Below, one piece after another: positions 8,377 through 17,600 of a stretch of DNA of 64,000 nucleotides. Within the stretch, counting starts at the first letter, position 1; each line of letters begins with the position of its first letter. Under the pieces are notes generated by a model, which searched no databases, was not told the origin of the DNA, and was given only the letters and a program-made list of their open reading frames with translations. The DNA comes from CALCCV01 sp964388665 (GTDB lineage Bacteria; Bdellovibrionota; Bdellovibrionia; Bdellovibrionales; Bdellovibrionaceae), in contig CAYMBJ010000013.1 of assembly GCA_964388665.1 (NCBI GenBank), positions 1-64,000 of the forward strand. Direction: 5' to 3'. The position numbers were made by a program, and so were the translations under genes.

Positions 8377-11300
8377 ATGAACATTGGACGTTTATCGGGC
8401 TCCCTATTTTTAATGATTGCTGCGGCTATGCTTGGAACAACGACCGGCTGTACGGATACGCAGCCCGTGGTGACGAGCCTGCTCAAGCTTGGCAGCAATT
8501 TACCAAAGCTTGCGATACAGTCCGAAACCGTAGCCAGAGAAGGCGAGACCGCGACCCTCACGGTGACCTTGAGCGCCACTTCACTTGATAAGATTTACGT
8601 CGACTACACAACGCAAAACCTCAGCGCAACGTCTGGTGAAGACTTTACCCTAACCTCTGGTTCCTTAGTTTTCTTACCGGGAGAGCTGAGTCAATCCATT
8701 TCGGTACCGCTGCTCAGCGATTCACTTTACGAGCCCACCGCGGAGCAATTCGCAGTAACTCTGAGCAATCCCACGGCAGCACAGATCGCAAGTGCAAAAA
8801 GTCTCGTCAACATTACCGATACCAACTCTGCGCCTGAAATTGAATTTGCTGTCGCAACTCTCAACGCCACCGAGTCGAGTGGAATTGTCAATGCTCAACT
8901 TGTTTCAAACATCGCCTCATCAGCTGATATCGTTATCAATTACACAGTCTCGGGAACCACCACCTCTGGAGCCGACCACATGCTGACCGATGGCAGTGTG
9001 ACTCTTCCGGCCCTCGCCACTGCAGTGAATATCCCAATATCTATTGTTGACGACACCGCACTTGAAATCGCCGAAACACTCATCATTACCTTAAGTCTAA
9101 GCGGCGGTGCCGGAGCCACGCTGGGCAGCCAGCAGAATTTTACCCTCACCATTGCAGACAATGACAATCCGCAAATTGCAATCGATGACATAAGTTCATC
9201 GGAAAGCTCATCACTGGTATTTTCTGTAAATCTGTCCGCACCTCTAAGCACCGATGTATCTGTCGATTGGACGACTCAAGATGATTCCGCCATAGCAGGC
9301 ACACACTATGTTGCCGCCTCTGGCACGCTCACATTTTCTGCTGGCCAAACATCAAAAAGCATCACCATCACCTCCAATGACAACTCTGTTGTTTGCGAGT
9401 CCGTCAAGGAATTCAAAGTCGTATTGTCCAACATTTCTGGATCAGCCACCTTTGCTGACACAGAAGCCACAGGCGCCATCACAGACCCCGACAGACCTAC
9501 AATCAGTATCGGCAACAGCAGCGCCACCGAGGGAAGCAGCATTGTTGCAAATGCAACCCTCTCTGCAGTTTGCCCTCTCTATGATATTACCTTTTTGGCC
9601 ACGACAAGTGATGGATCTGCGCTGAGCACTGCAGACTATACGTCATTGAATGCAGCACAAACGATTGCAAAAGGCTCGACCTCGGTGGCAATAAGCATTG
9701 CCACCGTGAATGACGCAATAGACGAAATCGACGAGACCTTTTCTTTGACTCTGAGTTCGCCTGTGAACGCAACGATAAGTGCTGGCACGGCAACGCTGAC
9801 CATAGTGGATGATGACTCTCCTGTTTTGATTTCTGTAACGGCGCCAACCGCAAATACCGAAGGTAGCAGCCTGGCTTTTTCAGTTTCACTCTCAAGTATT
9901 TCTGGAAAAACCGTACTCGTAGACTATTCTACACTGGACGTCAGCGCAACGGCTGGACTCGACTACATCACTGCAGCTGGAACTCTCACCTTCTCGCCCG
10001 GTGAAACAACCAAGACAGTGACTGTGAGCACGCTAGATGATGGCATTGCTGAGGACAATGAATCCTTTACCTTTAGCCTCGTGAATCCTGTCAATGCCAA
10101 TCTCTCAACCTCTTCTGCTACCGGTTTTATCTTAGACAATGATCTGCCGCCCAGCATTTCAATAGACTCACCGACACCAGTCATCGAGGGTGCAAACCTT
10201 ACTTTTACTGTTACACTCTCTGCACCTTCTGAGCAAATGATCACTGTAGACTATGCTTCGGCCGACGGAAGTGCTGTTTCAGGGAGCGATTACATTGCAG
10301 TTGTAGGCACACTGAGCTTCAATCCTGGCGAGCTCACTAAAACCATCGATGTGACAACTCTTGCCGACGGTGACGTCGAAGGGACGGAATCATTCACGAT
10401 CAGTTTGTCCAATCCTGTCAACTCTACAATTGCAACAAGCATAGGATCGGGAACCCTCTCCGATGCCAGCATTGCAGCTCCCACCTCGATCAGCCTGTTT
10501 ACGCCAACAAGCAGTCCGAACATTAGTCCAACTGCCACCCTGCAAATCGGCGGACTCACTAGTGGTGACGGCGTTGGCCTCTATTCCGATTCCTCCTGCA
10601 CGAATCTTGTGAGCAGTGGCACCTCCGGTGGACCGACCATAAACCTTGCAACTGGTGCACTGAGCGAGGGTCTTCATACCTTTTATGCTAAGCGCACTTC
10701 CGGTGGCATTCCTTCCCCTTGTTCAACCGTGTCTTTAACTTACCACTACCTGTCCATGTCTGTGCAGCCTCTCTACACCAACGCACCCAACTGGAATCAG
10801 TACATACGTAACAATGGGAGCAGCGTCTATACCGCGACGGGAGTGCTTTGTGATGGCAGCGAGAGTGGTTTACATTCGGCCTGCATACATGGTGGAGAAA
10901 AGAGAAAGCTAGTATTACCTGGATTCAGTAGCTGCTCGGGACTTGAGGTTCGTGATAGTCTCGGTGCATTTTCTTGGGAGTGTTTGGATGCGTCTGGCAC
11001 GGCAACCTTTGTAACAAAGGGATTGAATCCCGATAAAGGATTGGCAAGCTTGCTCAATATGACAACCGGTACAACATGGAACTCTATTTTTGCAAAACTG
11101 TTTGTTAACGGCACTCATGCAGTGAACGGCGCAGCGAGCACATCGTGGTGGGGAAACAGCATTCAGGCCCTCACCTCTGGAACGCTCCTGAATTCGGCTG
11201 AAAAAATCTATACGGTAAAAGCGAATATGTTCACAACTGGGCACAATATCAACGCCGACAGAGTTGCATTGGTCACAGCACCAAATGTGACACTCACCTA

Positions 11301-13248
11301 CAATGGATCGGTCAACAATTGTGATGCAACCTCCGGAGAAACGGGATCAGCATATCGGTGTCTGGTGGCTGCAGGTCTGCAAAAATTCTTATGGATTGAG
11401 GGAAACTTTAGTGGCACGGACACAACGAATCAGGCGGAATTCAATGTACTGTTAAAAACTGTTAGTTTTAGTAAGATCCACAATGTCAATTTGTACTTTT
11501 CGCGCTACGCTGGAATCAAAATGGCGGACTCTCGCAGCAACCTGTTTGATCGGCTATCCATGGCTTACCATGGAGCCAGCGGCGGCCTGGGAGCCGCCCT
11601 CTATATGATCAGCTCAAATGAAAATGTCTTCTATGATCTTAACGCTAACAGTAACAACAGGAGCGGGAGCATTTCCAGTGACGCCAGCATTAGCGTTATC
11701 TCTTCTACAGGAAATATTTTTAACAAGGTTCTTTCGGCTTCAAACTATGCAAATGGCATATTGGTTAATTCCAGTTCTCACAACAATGTCTTTTCTCACG
11801 TGAGTGCGGTAAACAACGGCTCGTCAAACTCGGCCTCTGGTATTGACTTACGCACTTCCGACGGAAACATCATCAACCAAGCTGTCCTGGTCAATAACGC
11901 TGGAACTGGAGTTTCGCTTAACGACAGCAACAGCACGCAAGCGGCACAGATCTTCTCGCGGGAAAACGGCGCCTCGGGAATTGCGGAGACCAATGGAAAC
12001 GGCTCTGCATTTCATCAAAATGTTTATGTTGATTCGTGCTATGCATCTGGTGGAACTCCAGGTATGAGCAGCAGTTGCACCACGCAGAATGCCTCCACGG
12101 CGATTGTCAACATGACCCTGGCCATAAGCAATTCAAGCTTTTTCGGCAAAGCGACAATCGATGCCGTAAATGCCTTTGGCGCCTCCGCAATGACTTCTTT
12201 TTCAAGCCTAGATTTGCTTTCTGAATACATGTTTTTTCAAAATCCATTTCGAGTTTGGGGATATGACAGCCCCAACACCTTTCCCAATGCGGATCAGCAG
12301 GGTCTTTGCGAGGCTGGAAACTGCCGCATCTGGGACTACTCGGTAAAAGAAGCCGATACCGTATTAAAAAATCGCAATGGCACATTCGCATCCACTTGCC
12401 CTAGCAGCGTTGCCGGGAATATGGCACTGGCCCAACCCGCAGGAGCCGGAACATACTTTTTAAGCAATGCCACGGAACTGATGAACGATGCCATTGGCGA
12501 TGATGACGGTCTTTGTGAAAGTAACGAAGCCTGCGCCTATTCTCCAAATCTGGGTGCCTTCCAAAACTTTCACCCGCCGGTCGTGGGAGAACCCTCAAGT
12601 CTTCGTTGCACATTCACAAATGGTGTTGTTAGCAATGTCAGCATTTATGGGCACTACGCGACAACGATGGATCCCAATGGTCTCGGACTCGATCTTGAAA
12701 TCATGGATAGCAACCTTTCGATAATCAAAAAAACGGGAACGGGAACGGGACTTGCTTCTGCTAGAGCACTATTAGGCAAGAATTCCGGAAAATGGTACTT
12801 TGAAGTAAAAGTAGAATCAATCAGTGGTTCAGGCTTAGTCAACTCTACCATAGGTCTAGGCACTTATCTTTCTGCTCTCGACAACTATGTCGGCTCGCAG
12901 TCAGGCACAGCCGTGAGCTATGGTTATGATGGCAGCTCTCCTGCAAAATTTTATACTGGAGGGGCGGCAACGTCTGGACCGACAACCTACAACCAAAATG
13001 ACGTGATTGGTGTAGCAGTAGATTTCGATAGTAAAAAAATCTGGTTTTCGAAAAATGGTATCTGGCAAGGCTCTAATAGTCCCGACCCCGTGACCGGCGT
13101 CGCCCCGGCATTTAGCTCTATAAGTGCTGCTTCACTCTATCCTATGGTCAGTCTCCGCTATGGAGGAACTCTTAAATACCAGATGAACTTTGGCCAGCGG
13201 CCCTTCGACTCTGTTCCACCAACAGGTTTCAATCCTGGCTGGTACTAA
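8377..13248 (+). CDS. Giant Calx-beta / beta-helix / SPRY surface protein
   Basis: A 1623-residue exported protein. The signal region ends 'LGTTTGC' (Cys25), a plausible but non-ideal lipobox. Six Calx-beta domains of about 108-114 residues span roughly 44-695. Each has the 'VDYTTxDxSAxxGxDY' core and ends near 'DxD', and they are expected to bind calcium and form a rigid stalk. Residues about 1035-1225 show Asn-rich periodic sequence ('ANGILVNSSSHNNVFSHVS', 'NIINQAVLVNNAGTG') typical of a right-handed parallel beta-helix. The C-terminus (about 1430-1610) is a B30.2/SPRY-like domain: 'GKWYFEV' at 1471, 'YGYDGS', 'NDVIGVAVDFDSKKIWFSKNG'. SPRY folds mediate protein binding and are uncommon in bacteria. 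The start ATG lacks a strong ribosome-binding site. Likely an adhesin or recognition protein on the cell surface; the ligand is unknown. Confidence 0.88.
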   Translation: MNIGRLSGSLFLMIAAAMLGTTTGCTDTQPVVTSLLKLGSNLPKLAIQSETVAREGETATLTVTLSATSLDKIYVDYTTQNLSATSGEDFTLTSGSLVFLPGELSQSISVPLLSDSLYEPTAEQFAVTLSNPTAAQIASAKSLVNITDTNSAPEIEFAVATLNATESSGIVNAQLVSNIASSADIVINYTVSGTTTSGADHMLTDGSVTLPALATAVNIPISIVDDTALEIAETLIITLSLSGGAGATLGSQQNFTLTIADNDNPQIAIDDISSSESSSLVFSVNLSAPLSTDVSVDWTTQDDSAIAGTHYVAASGTLTFSAGQTSKSITITSNDNSVVCESVKEFKVVLSNISGSATFADTEATGAITDPDRPTISIGNSSATEGSSIVANATLSAVCPLYDITFLATTSDGSALSTADYTSLNAAQTIAKGSTSVAISIATVNDAIDEIDETFSLTLSSPVNATISAGTATLTIVDDDSPVLISVTAPTANTEGSSLAFSVSLSSISGKTVLVDYSTLDVSATAGLDYITAAGTLTFSPGETTKTVTVSTLDDGIAEDNESFTFSLVNPVNANLSTSSATGFILDNDLPPSISIDSPTPVIEGANLTFTVTLSAPSEQMITVDYASADGSAVSGSDYIAVVGTLSFNPGELTKTIDVTTLADGDVEGTESFTISLSNPVNSTIATSIGSGTLSDASIAAPTSISLFTPTSSPNISPTATLQIGGLTSGDGVGLYSDSSCTNLVSSGTSGGPTINLATGALSEGLHTFYAKRTSGGIPSPCSTVSLTYHYLSMSVQPLYTNAPNWNQYIRNNGSSVYTATGVLCDGSESGLHSACIHGGEKRKLVLPGFSSCSGLEVRDSLGAFSWECLDASGTATFVTKGLNPDKGLASLLNMTTGTTWNSIFAKLFVNGTHAVNGAASTSWWGNSIQALTSGTLLNSAEKIYTVKANMFTTGHNINADRVALVTAPNVTLTYNGSVNNCDATSGETGSAYRCLVAAGLQKFLWIEGNFSGTDTTNQAEFNVLLKTVSFSKIHNVNLYFSRYAGIKMADSRSNLFDRLSMAYHGASGGLGAALYMISSNENVFYDLNANSNNRSGSISSDASISVISSTGNIFNKVLSASNYANGILVNSSSHNNVFSHVSAVNNGSSNSASGIDLRTSDGNIINQAVLVNNAGTGVSLNDSNSTQAAQIFSRENGASGIAETNGNGSAFHQNVYVDSCYASGGTPGMSSSCTTQNASTAIVNMTLAISNSSFFGKATIDAVNAFGASAMTSFSSLDLLSEYMFFQNPFRVWGYDSPNTFPNADQQGLCEAGNCRIWDYSVKEADTVLKNRNGTFASTCPSSVAGNMALAQPAGAGTYFLSNATELMNDAIGDDDGLCESNEACAYSPNLGAFQNFHPPVVGEPSSLRCTFTNGVVSNVSIYGHYATTMDPNGLGLDLEIMDSNLSIIKKTGTGTGLASARALLGKNSGKWYFEVKVESISGSGLVNSTIGLGTYLSALDNYVGSQSGTAVSYGYDGSSPAKFYTGGAATSGPTTYNQNDVIGVAVDFDSKKIWFSKNGIWQGSNSPDPVTGVAPAFSSISAASLYPMVSLRYGGTLKYQMNFGQRPFDSVPPTGFNPGWY

Positions 13249-13294
13249 GGCGAGCTTTAGCGATTATGACCAAAAATTATTGTCGAGTTGAGGC

Positions 13295-13321
13295 TAGACC
13301 AAGATCCTGTTTCTTGGACTA
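13295..13321 (+). terminator. Hairpin after the Calx-beta gene
   Basis: An inverted repeat of about 10 bp (TAGACCAAGA/TCTTGGACTA, one mismatch) with a 7-base loop lies about 45 bases past the stop at 13248. There is no T-run, so it is a weak terminator candidate. Confidence 0.3.
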
Positions 13322-13479
13322 AAATCTCGAAACGGCGCTGATCAATTCTCAATACAATACACTCGGCCAAAAAACCTTACAATGAGGTTCGAACTGGCGT
13401 AATCTAAGCCTTGATAGAGCATTACAGGCTGCTATCGAGGGTAATTTGCACTACTGCGGCTATCTCCAGGGGGTCAGCT

Positions 13480-15225
13480 TTGAATTTGCCGAACGCGCTT
13501 CGCTATGGGCCACTTTTGTTATTACCAATATTAGTTCTTTCTTGGCAGAACTGCAGTCAGCCCTATGATCTGCAAGTCAAAGAGGAAGGCATGAGTGCTC
13601 AACAGCAAAATTCATTCTTGTCTCTGAACGGCGGCACCCTGATCACAAACAAAAAGCAAATCACCTTGAATCTGGAGTTTCCCTATGCCCGCGAAGTCTT
13701 TATTGCCACGGATGCAGAAAGTGCATATGGAAAATGGGAAGAGCTCAAGACTCCACATCCCTTTACGCTGGAAGGGGCGGATGGAAACTATGTTCTCAAT
13801 ATTAAATTTAGAAACTACTATAAAAAAGAAACTGACTGGATTGTCAAAGCTGTTACGTTGGACACATTGGCACCTGAGATCAGTTTGAATGCCTCAGTCG
13901 GGAATCTCACTGCAACGACTGACGCACAATTTGATATCATGGCCACCGACGGAGTTTCAGGTATTGCTAACATTTATTGCCATCTTGATGGTGAAGAGAG
14001 CAAAATCTGCAGCGATAGCATTAAATATACCGATCTTGCCAATGGTCCGCACGTTTTCTCTGCTCACGCGCTAGACAAGGCCGGAAATCCGTCAGTTGTA
14101 AAAAAGCACGAGTGGACAATCGACACTGTGGCGCCAAAAATCATTTTGTCGCAAAAGCCTGACCAGTATTCTAAGGAAAACACCGCCACATTTGCTTTTG
14201 CGGACTCTGATGCCGGTACTTCGCCGACTCGCTTTAGCTGCCAACTTGATTCAGCAGAGGCTGCGATGTGCACCTCTCCACTGAGTTTGACAGATTTGGC
14301 AAAGGGATCCCATAGTTTAAAGATCAGCGCTGCCGACGAAGTGGGAAATTCTGTTACCCAGACCTACAGTTGGTTCATTGACCCCGACAAACCCACGCTC
14401 AATTTTGTAAAGACTCCAGCGAAAAACGGTCAGGCAGAACAGGTGGAGTTTCAATTTGAATTTAGCGATGGCGACAGCGGCAGCGGCGTGCAACAGGTTT
14501 TGTGTCAATTGAATAATGGCACTGCCAGCGCTTGCACTTCGCCTATCAAAGTGGATGTCAACTCCGGAAAACACATTTTTAGCGTAACTGTCACAGATAA
14601 GGCCATGAACGCAGCAATCATATCTTATGCGTTTGAAATCGATCGAACTGCGCCAACCATTATGGCCGTGAACAAACCCGCAGATTTTCACAACTCCACC
14701 ACTGCGATTATTGGCTTCGAAATTAAAGACGAAAATGATGAGCAAGTGAATTCGTCGTGTCGCCTTGATGAAGAATCCGTAACCGCTTGCTATGGAGGCA
14801 GAACCTACTCAAGGCTCGGACAAGGGCCGCATCAGGTGGAAGTGAAGGCATGGGACAAGGCTGGAAACACGAACACTCAAGTCTTCAAGTTTTTTGTGGA
14901 CTCCATCGCTCCGGATCTTCCCGAAGTCAACCGAGTCTCAGAAAATGGCTTACTCTCCAGCGATGTGAAGTTTGAATTTAGCAGCGTAGACACAGGATCA
15001 GGAATTGCCTTTTATATATGCCAAGTCGATTCTAAACCTGAAGAGTTTTGCAGGTCAGGCAAAGATTACGTCGATCTCGACCTTGGAGACCATTACTTTA
15101 CGGTTTCCGCAACTGACAAGGCGGGCAATCGGTCTTCTAAAAAGACCATCGGCTTTCGGGTCAATAAACTGAAACCCGGAGGGCGACCCGAGCCAATAAA
15201 ACCCATAGAACCCATCGAACCGTGA
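13480..15225 (+). CDS. Ig-like repeat lipoprotein (five repeats)
   Basis: The frame is open from 13411, but I place the start at the TTG at 13480. It has AGGGGG 6 bases upstream, and the resulting N-terminus is a compact signal peptide ending 'LVLSWQNC' (Cys25). The 581-residue product carries an N-terminal beta domain, then five Ig-like repeats of about 87 residues starting near 127, 214, 301, 387 and 473. Each opens with a 'D-x-x-A-P' type linker and contains a conserved disulfide-sized Cys pair and a 'GxHxFxVxAxDKAGN' strand. The tail is a Pro/Glu/Ile repeat ('EPIKPIEPIEP'). Such repeats form extended surface rods or adhesive modules. The cysteine signal is non-canonical (Asn at -1) and recurs in two neighbouring genes. 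Function is inferred as surface architecture or adhesion. Confidence 0.8.
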   Translation: MNLPNALRYGPLLLLPILVLSWQNCSQPYDLQVKEEGMSAQQQNSFLSLNGGTLITNKKQITLNLEFPYAREVFIATDAESAYGKWEELKTPHPFTLEGADGNYVLNIKFRNYYKKETDWIVKAVTLDTLAPEISLNASVGNLTATTDAQFDIMATDGVSGIANIYCHLDGEESKICSDSIKYTDLANGPHVFSAHALDKAGNPSVVKKHEWTIDTVAPKIILSQKPDQYSKENTATFAFADSDAGTSPTRFSCQLDSAEAAMCTSPLSLTDLAKGSHSLKISAADEVGNSVTQTYSWFIDPDKPTLNFVKTPAKNGQAEQVEFQFEFSDGDSGSGVQQVLCQLNNGTASACTSPIKVDVNSGKHIFSVTVTDKAMNAAIISYAFEIDRTAPTIMAVNKPADFHNSTTAIIGFEIKDENDEQVNSSCRLDEESVTACYGGRTYSRLGQGPHQVEVKAWDKAGNTNTQVFKFFVDSIAPDLPEVNRVSENGLLSSDVKFEFSSVDTGSGIAFYICQVDSKPEEFCRSGKDYVDLDLGDHYFTVSATDKAGNRSSKKTIGFRVNKLKPGGRPEPIKPIEPIEP

Positions 15226-15303
15226 ATAAACTGGTCCCTTTTCGTGTGAAGCCGATTTATGGTCCACACGACCATTCAGCGCCGAATTTGTCGTAGTTGT
15301 GGC

Positions 15304-15319
15304 AAAACATACTCCGGTG
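15304..15319 (+). repeat. Left copy of 16-bp target-site duplication
   Basis: AAAACATACTCCGGTG occurs here and again, identical, at 16107-16122, immediately outside the inverted-repeat termini of the 787-bp element. A 16-bp duplication is long for an IS. Confidence 0.85.
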
Positions 15320-15321
15320 TG

Positions 15322-15371
15322 TAACTACACAGCGACTTTGGCCGCATCTAATTACACAGCGACTTTGACCG
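15322..15371 (+). repeat. Tandem 23-bp motif at left end of the IS
   Basis: Two copies, 15322-15344 and 15349-15371, share TAAyTACACAGCGACTTTGr (two differences over 23 bp) separated by 4 bases. Similar motifs, inverted, lie at 16057-16079 and 16081-16103. They are probably transposase-binding sites. Confidence 0.8.
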
Positions 15372-15439
15372 ACTGAGTGTATCAAATTGATTCACTTCTT
15401 GATGTGCTTTCAAGCACTTACAACAGAAGGTGAGTTGGC

Positions 15440-15585
15440 ATGGGAGCATTAGTGGTTGGGACTAGAGATCAGTTGCGAATTCAAACAATTGCGAAGCTTT
15501 CAAAGGGCACTCTGAGGTCAAAGGAAGCTCTCGTGCTTCTGGGTGTGAGTGAGCGAACTCCGCGACGTTGGCTCAGAGCTCCCCA
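15440..15585 (+). pseudogene. IS transposase, N-terminal helix-turn-helix fragment
   Basis: From an ATG at 15440 with AGGTGAG nearby, the frame encodes 'LRIQTIAKLSKGTLRSKEALVLLGVSERTPRRWL', a typical N-terminal transposase helix-turn-helix. The homologous part ends near 15585, where the frame runs across a deletion junction into meaningless sequence and stops at 15637. The downstream catalytic domain is missing. Confidence 0.7.
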
Positions 15586-16080
15586 GAAGGCAAAGGACGC
15601 GTGGAGCGCCTCAACCGCACTCTCCAAGATCGCCTAATTCCTGAGATGAGACTGGTCGGAGTGAGTGGTTACCTCGAAGCTAACAAATACTTCAAAGATG
15701 TCTACCTTCCCCATTTGCACAACCCAAAATTTCGCGTGCAAGCTGAAAACTCAAGATCTGCATGGAGGCCCATTCCAAGCCATATTACCCTTGGTGATAT
15801 CTTCTGTATCAAAGAAAAAAGACGAGTAGCCAAAGACCATACCTTCAGCTTTGAAGGGAACTCATACCTCATAACGACAGACTTAAAGTACTCCATTTAT
15901 AATCATGATATTGAACTGCGAATCGACAGCAAAGCCAGTATGAAAGCCATTTTTGCAGCTCGTGAACTGACATATAAAAAATCACAAAGGGGCCCAAAAG
16001 AATGGCTGTATAATTTCCTTAAGTTGTTACTATACTTGTCCGATAATTCAGCACGGCGGTCAAAGTCGCTATGTAATTAA
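15586..16080 (+). pseudogene. IS transposase, C-terminal fragment
   Basis: In a different frame from the helix-turn-helix piece, this encodes the end of the integrase-type core, 'SPEGKGRVERLNRTLQDRLIPEMRL' (shown in two parts in families as SPQAKGRVER and LNxTLQDRL), then the usual C-terminal beta domain ('HTFSFEGNSYLITTDLKYSI', 'IELRIDSKASMKAIFAAREL'). The final Glu of the DDE triad lies in 'GRVERLN'. The first two acidic residues are lost with the deleted middle. The frame reads into the right inverted repeat before stopping. Confidence 0.75.
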
Positions 16081-16103
16081 CCGGTCATATTCGCTGTGTA
16101 TCT
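16057..16103 (-). repeat. Tandem motif at right end of the IS
   Basis: In reverse complement, two copies of the motif (TAATTACATAGCGACTTTG at 16057-16079 and GATACACAGCGAATATGACC at 16081-16103) mirror the double motif at the left end. Confidence 0.75.
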
Positions 16104-16106
16104 ACA

Positions 16107-16122
16107 AAAACATACTCCGGTG
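16107..16122 (+). repeat. Right copy of 16-bp target-site duplication
   Basis: Identical to 15304-15319 and directly abutting the right terminus of the element. Confidence 0.85.
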
Positions 16123-16509
16123 CCACCAATGATCCCTCCAAAGTGGTGGAGTTTGATGATCTAGAAACGATCGAGCACACCAAGTGCAAGCCGCTCTCGA
16201 TTCTGTTGATGGTGGAAGAAAAATCTCGCCGCATAATCGATATTGATGTGGCAAGAATGCCGGCCAAGGGGTTGCTGGCGGCCATCTCTCGGCGCAAATA
16301 TGGCCTGCCCGTTGATGAAAGTTCTCCTGTGAGGCCAGGAGTATCCTGCCGCACATCATTTGGTGTTTAAGGCACGAAAGGCTATTGTGGTCGGTCAAGG
16401 CGAACTAAAGACGCTTGTTTTTGATCCCATCTTTAGCATCAATCACACCTGTGCCATGTTTCGGGCCAACATCAATCGCTTGGCGAGAAGAACAAGTCAT
16501 GATATCTGA

Positions 16510-16667
16510 TTCCGCTGATGATCATTAGCCATAAAAAGCCATTAAAGTACAAGCGGTGAACCAAATAAAAATGGTGTGAGTGTGTGTTGGGCCTCCAGAT
16601 TCGTTGAATGCAGCCAATCCTTGTCTTGAAACATTCAAAAACATTCAAATGGACCAGTTGATGAGTT
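16510..16667. other. Non-coding stretch between transposase remnant and lipoprotein gene
   Basis: About 160 bp holding no convincing gene. It contains a direct repeat 'AAACATTCAAA' near 16629-16650 and otherwise nothing I can assign. Antisense frames here lack coding character. Confidence 0.4.
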
Positions 16668-17519
16668 CTAAAACCGAGAACTGCATTGAGCTGAATCGAC
16701 AAAGCCTCTGGCAGTGTACCTTTGCGCCATACCCTGCAGCAATTTGAAATTAAATTCTTTGTAGCACAGACATTGGCTGTCCTGAACCAGGTCAAAGTCA
16801 ATTGAAAACATTTGTTCAGAAATCAGCCCAACTGCCCTTGCATCCTTTTTTACATTTTCGCGGCCTGCAACGCACTTGCCCCCTGATGCCATCCCCTTTC
16901 GCTCAAGTGCGTCGGCAAAGCCAAAACACTGATTAACGGTGAGGTCGACCTGTTTACGGTTCAGAGGTATCGAAATCTGGCCGGTTTGAAAAAGATCAGT
17001 GTTGTAGGCAGCCTTGCAACTTGCGGCGTCCGAAGCGGCTGGCTGACTATAGAGCTTTTCATAGGTAAAACCAAGGAAACTGATCGACTGCACATTAATA
17101 AATTGAGATTTTACATAGAAGACTGCATTTCCAGATACGTCCGGACTCACCTGCCTTATGAGGTCAGTGACTTCTGCCAGCTGGGGATCAATTTCTGGAT
17201 CATTCACAATTGGCGGCTGCGGCGGAACAGCTGCTGGCGGGTCTTCGCTCGCAACTGAGGGTGGCGCCACCTGCGGAGGCGGAGTAATAGGTTGGGGCTG
17301 TGGTTGAGCCTGACTCTGCGGCTCTGGAATGGTCGGCACGTCCGCAACTTCTATTACTTCATCGACTGCCTCTAATTCGTTCGCAATCGGTGCAGCTGCA
17401 GCCTTGCTCTGAGCTGTGGCCTTTTCCGAAAACTCGGTTTTCGCACAATTTTGAGTAGCAAGAAGTAACGAACTCAGTGCCGCCAAAATCCATATCCTCT
17501 TGTCACTCAATGTTTTCAT
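16668..17519 (-). CDS. Lipoprotein with proline-rich linker
   Basis: A 283-residue protein with GGGGGAGAAA directly before the ATG. The signal peptide ends 'LLLATQNC' (Cys25), the same Gln-Asn-Cys pattern as two other genes here. Residues about 55-110 are a Pro/Gln-rich spacer ('PQSQAQPQPQPITPPPQ'), probably crossing peptidoglycan. The C-terminal globular domain (about 115-283) has six cysteines and opens with 'LAEVTDLIRQVSPDVSGN'. No family is recognised. It lies 81 bp downstream of another QNC lipoprotein gene on the same strand, so the two may be co-expressed. Immediately downstream is the transposon scar. Confidence 0.75.
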   Translation of the reverse strand: MKTLSDKRIWILAALSSLLLATQNCAKTEFSEKATAQSKAAAAPIANELEAVDEVIEVADVPTIPEPQSQAQPQPQPITPPPQVAPPSVASEDPPAAVPPQPPIVNDPEIDPQLAEVTDLIRQVSPDVSGNAVFYVKSQFINVQSISFLGFTYEKLYSQPAASDAASCKAAYNTDLFQTGQISIPLNRKQVDLTVNQCFGFADALERKGMASGGKCVAGRENVKKDARAVGLISEQMFSIDFDLVQDSQCLCYKEFNFKLLQGMAQRYTARGFVDSAQCSSRF

Positions 17520-17600
17520 TTTCTCCCCCGAGAAATATTTATCAATTAAAATACCTGTCTCAATTTACTTTTGATACGGTGGCTTCAATCTATTTTAATT

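Larger units (their letters stand above)
15320..16106 (+). mobile_element. Internally deleted IS (ISNCY/IS1202-like)
   Basis: A 787-bp element flanked by a perfect 16-bp direct repeat. Its ends are imperfect inverted repeats starting TGTA (left TGTAACTACACAGCGAC, right in reverse complement TGTAGATACACAGCGAA). Each end carries a second, tandem copy of the same roughly 23-bp motif. Inside are only the N-terminal helix-turn-helix and the C-terminal part of the transposase, in different frames, so the catalytic middle has been deleted. The transposase motifs and the long duplication fit the IS1202-type group once filed under ISNCY. From memory one of its subgroups makes 15-18 bp duplications, and that assignment needs an ISfinder comparison. 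The element is non-autonomous and could move only with a transposase supplied in trans. Confidence 0.8.
15250..16509 (+). pseudogene. Decayed transposase gene interrupted by an IS
   Basis: Remnant of an older transposase. The left piece (15250-15319) encodes a zinc-ribbon half, 'RRICRSCGKTYSG'. The right piece (16123-16370) encodes 'VEFDDLETIEHTKCKPLS' and 'ARMPAKGLLAAISRRKYG', and after a frame shift (about 16390-16509) 'FDPIFSINHTCAMFRANINRL'. These are recognisable segments of a zinc-ribbon DDE transposase family. Removing the inserted element and one copy of the 16-bp duplication restores one continuous frame across 'CGKTYSGATNDP', direct evidence that it was the insertion target. About 90 residues between the zinc ribbon and the DDE region are missing and the 3' end is truncated, so the gene is dead. 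Confidence 0.7.

Noticed and set aside
8940..10677. Several minus-strand ORFs inside the Calx-beta gene
   Set aside because: These are shadow frames created by repetitive Ser/Thr/Ala codons. None has a start signal or coherent domain.
16472..16801. Minus-strand ORF spanning the transposase remnant and the lipoprotein 3' end
   Set aside because: It overlaps the supported lipoprotein gene in another frame, has unusual composition and no ribosome-binding site.
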